This document shows positions 5,418-5,563 of a stretch of DNA of 5,563 bases, one piece after another. The DNA is from Candidatus Egerieicola pullicola. Lineage in GTDB: Bacteria > Bacillota > Clostridia > Oscillospirales > Ruminococcaceae. The stretch lies in the NCBI GenBank assembly GCA_018712465.1, contig DVGY01000157.1, positions 1 to 5,563 on the forward strand, read 5' to 3'. The notes under the pieces were generated by a model, which made no database searches, had not been told where the DNA came from, and saw nothing but the letters and a program-made list of their open reading frames with translations. Each line of letters starts with the position of its first letter. Positions within the stretch are counted from its first letter, which is position 1. The position numbers and the translations under genes are program-made.

Positions 5418-5563
5418 ATGGAAGAAAAATTGGTTCTCACCCAGGAATGGGATAAAACTTTTCCCAAAAGCGATAAGGTCAATCACCGCAAGGTGACCTT
5501 CCACAACCGATACGGCATTACTCTAGCTGCTAACCTCTATGAGCCCAAAAATGCGCAGGGTAG
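5418..5563 (+). CDS. Alpha/beta-hydrolase-like protein, N-terminus only (3' partial)
   Basis: The first 48 codons are open to the window edge; the TAG at the very end is out of frame. The visible residues include LTQEWDKTFPKSDKVNH (6-22), then KVTFHNRYGITLAANLYEP (25-43), which resembles the first two strands of dienelactone-hydrolase/YcjY-type alpha/beta hydrolases found in many Firmicutes. The nucleophile elbow, Asp/Glu and His lie beyond the window, so activity cannot be judged. GGAGGA (5405-5410) is seven bases before this ATG. An in-frame ATG at 5403 overlaps that site and has none of its own, so 5418 is preferred. It follows the HxlR gene on the same strand after 192 bases and could belong to the same stress or detoxification locus, but no shared repeat was seen in its own leader. 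Confidence 0.7.
   Translation, partial: MEEKLVLTQEWDKTFPKSDKVNHRKVTFHNRYGITLAANLYEPKNAQG

Overview
The window looks like a piece of a Firmicutes chromosome, most likely a clostridium of the Oscillospiraceae/Ruminococcaceae kind. The reasons are strong AGGAGG-type ribosome binding sites before nearly every gene, base composition near half G+C by eye, short intergenic gaps, and protein families typical of gut clostridia (paired ABC exporters, Isf-like flavoproteins, HxlR regulators). The assignment is an inference from family resemblance; no rRNA or marker gene is present.

Region 1 (2-2408, + strand) is the end of an ABC exporter operon. The C-terminal nucleotide-binding domain of one half-transporter is cut by the window edge. 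It is followed after 23 bases by a complete second half-transporter and a good intrinsic terminator. The ATPase motifs fit a heterodimeric exporter with one degenerate and one canonical ATP site.

Region 2 (2409-3192) holds one small gene (2641-3009, + strand) for a 122-residue protein with two predicted membrane helices and no function I can assign with confidence. Its leader contains a perfect 14-bp inverted repeat whose right arm runs into the ribosome binding site, so translation may be controlled by RNA folding. A long hairpin at 3123-3162 closes the region and serves as terminator for the convergent operon, possibly for both directions.

Region 3 (3193-5225) is a divergent regulatory unit. 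On the - strand are an NTF2-like protein and two tandem flavodoxin-fold NAD(P)H:FMN reductase/iron-sulfur-flavoprotein-like proteins (4719 to 3193). On the + strand is an HxlR-family regulator (4893-5225). The 173-base spacer has back-to-back overlapping promoters and three related copies of a GTGC(G/A)ATACTT-like motif, a credible HxlR operator. The likely picture is an autoregulating HxlR protein that represses a small redox or electrophile-detoxification operon; the effector is unknown.

Region 4 (5226-5563) has a promoter, a short hairpin, and the first 48 codons of an alpha/beta-hydrolase-like protein that runs off the window.

I found no tRNA, rRNA, CRISPR array, insertion sequence or phage gene, and no clear new multi-gene system. 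The parts most worth checking are the structured leader at 2532-2630 and the operator layout at 4775-4875.
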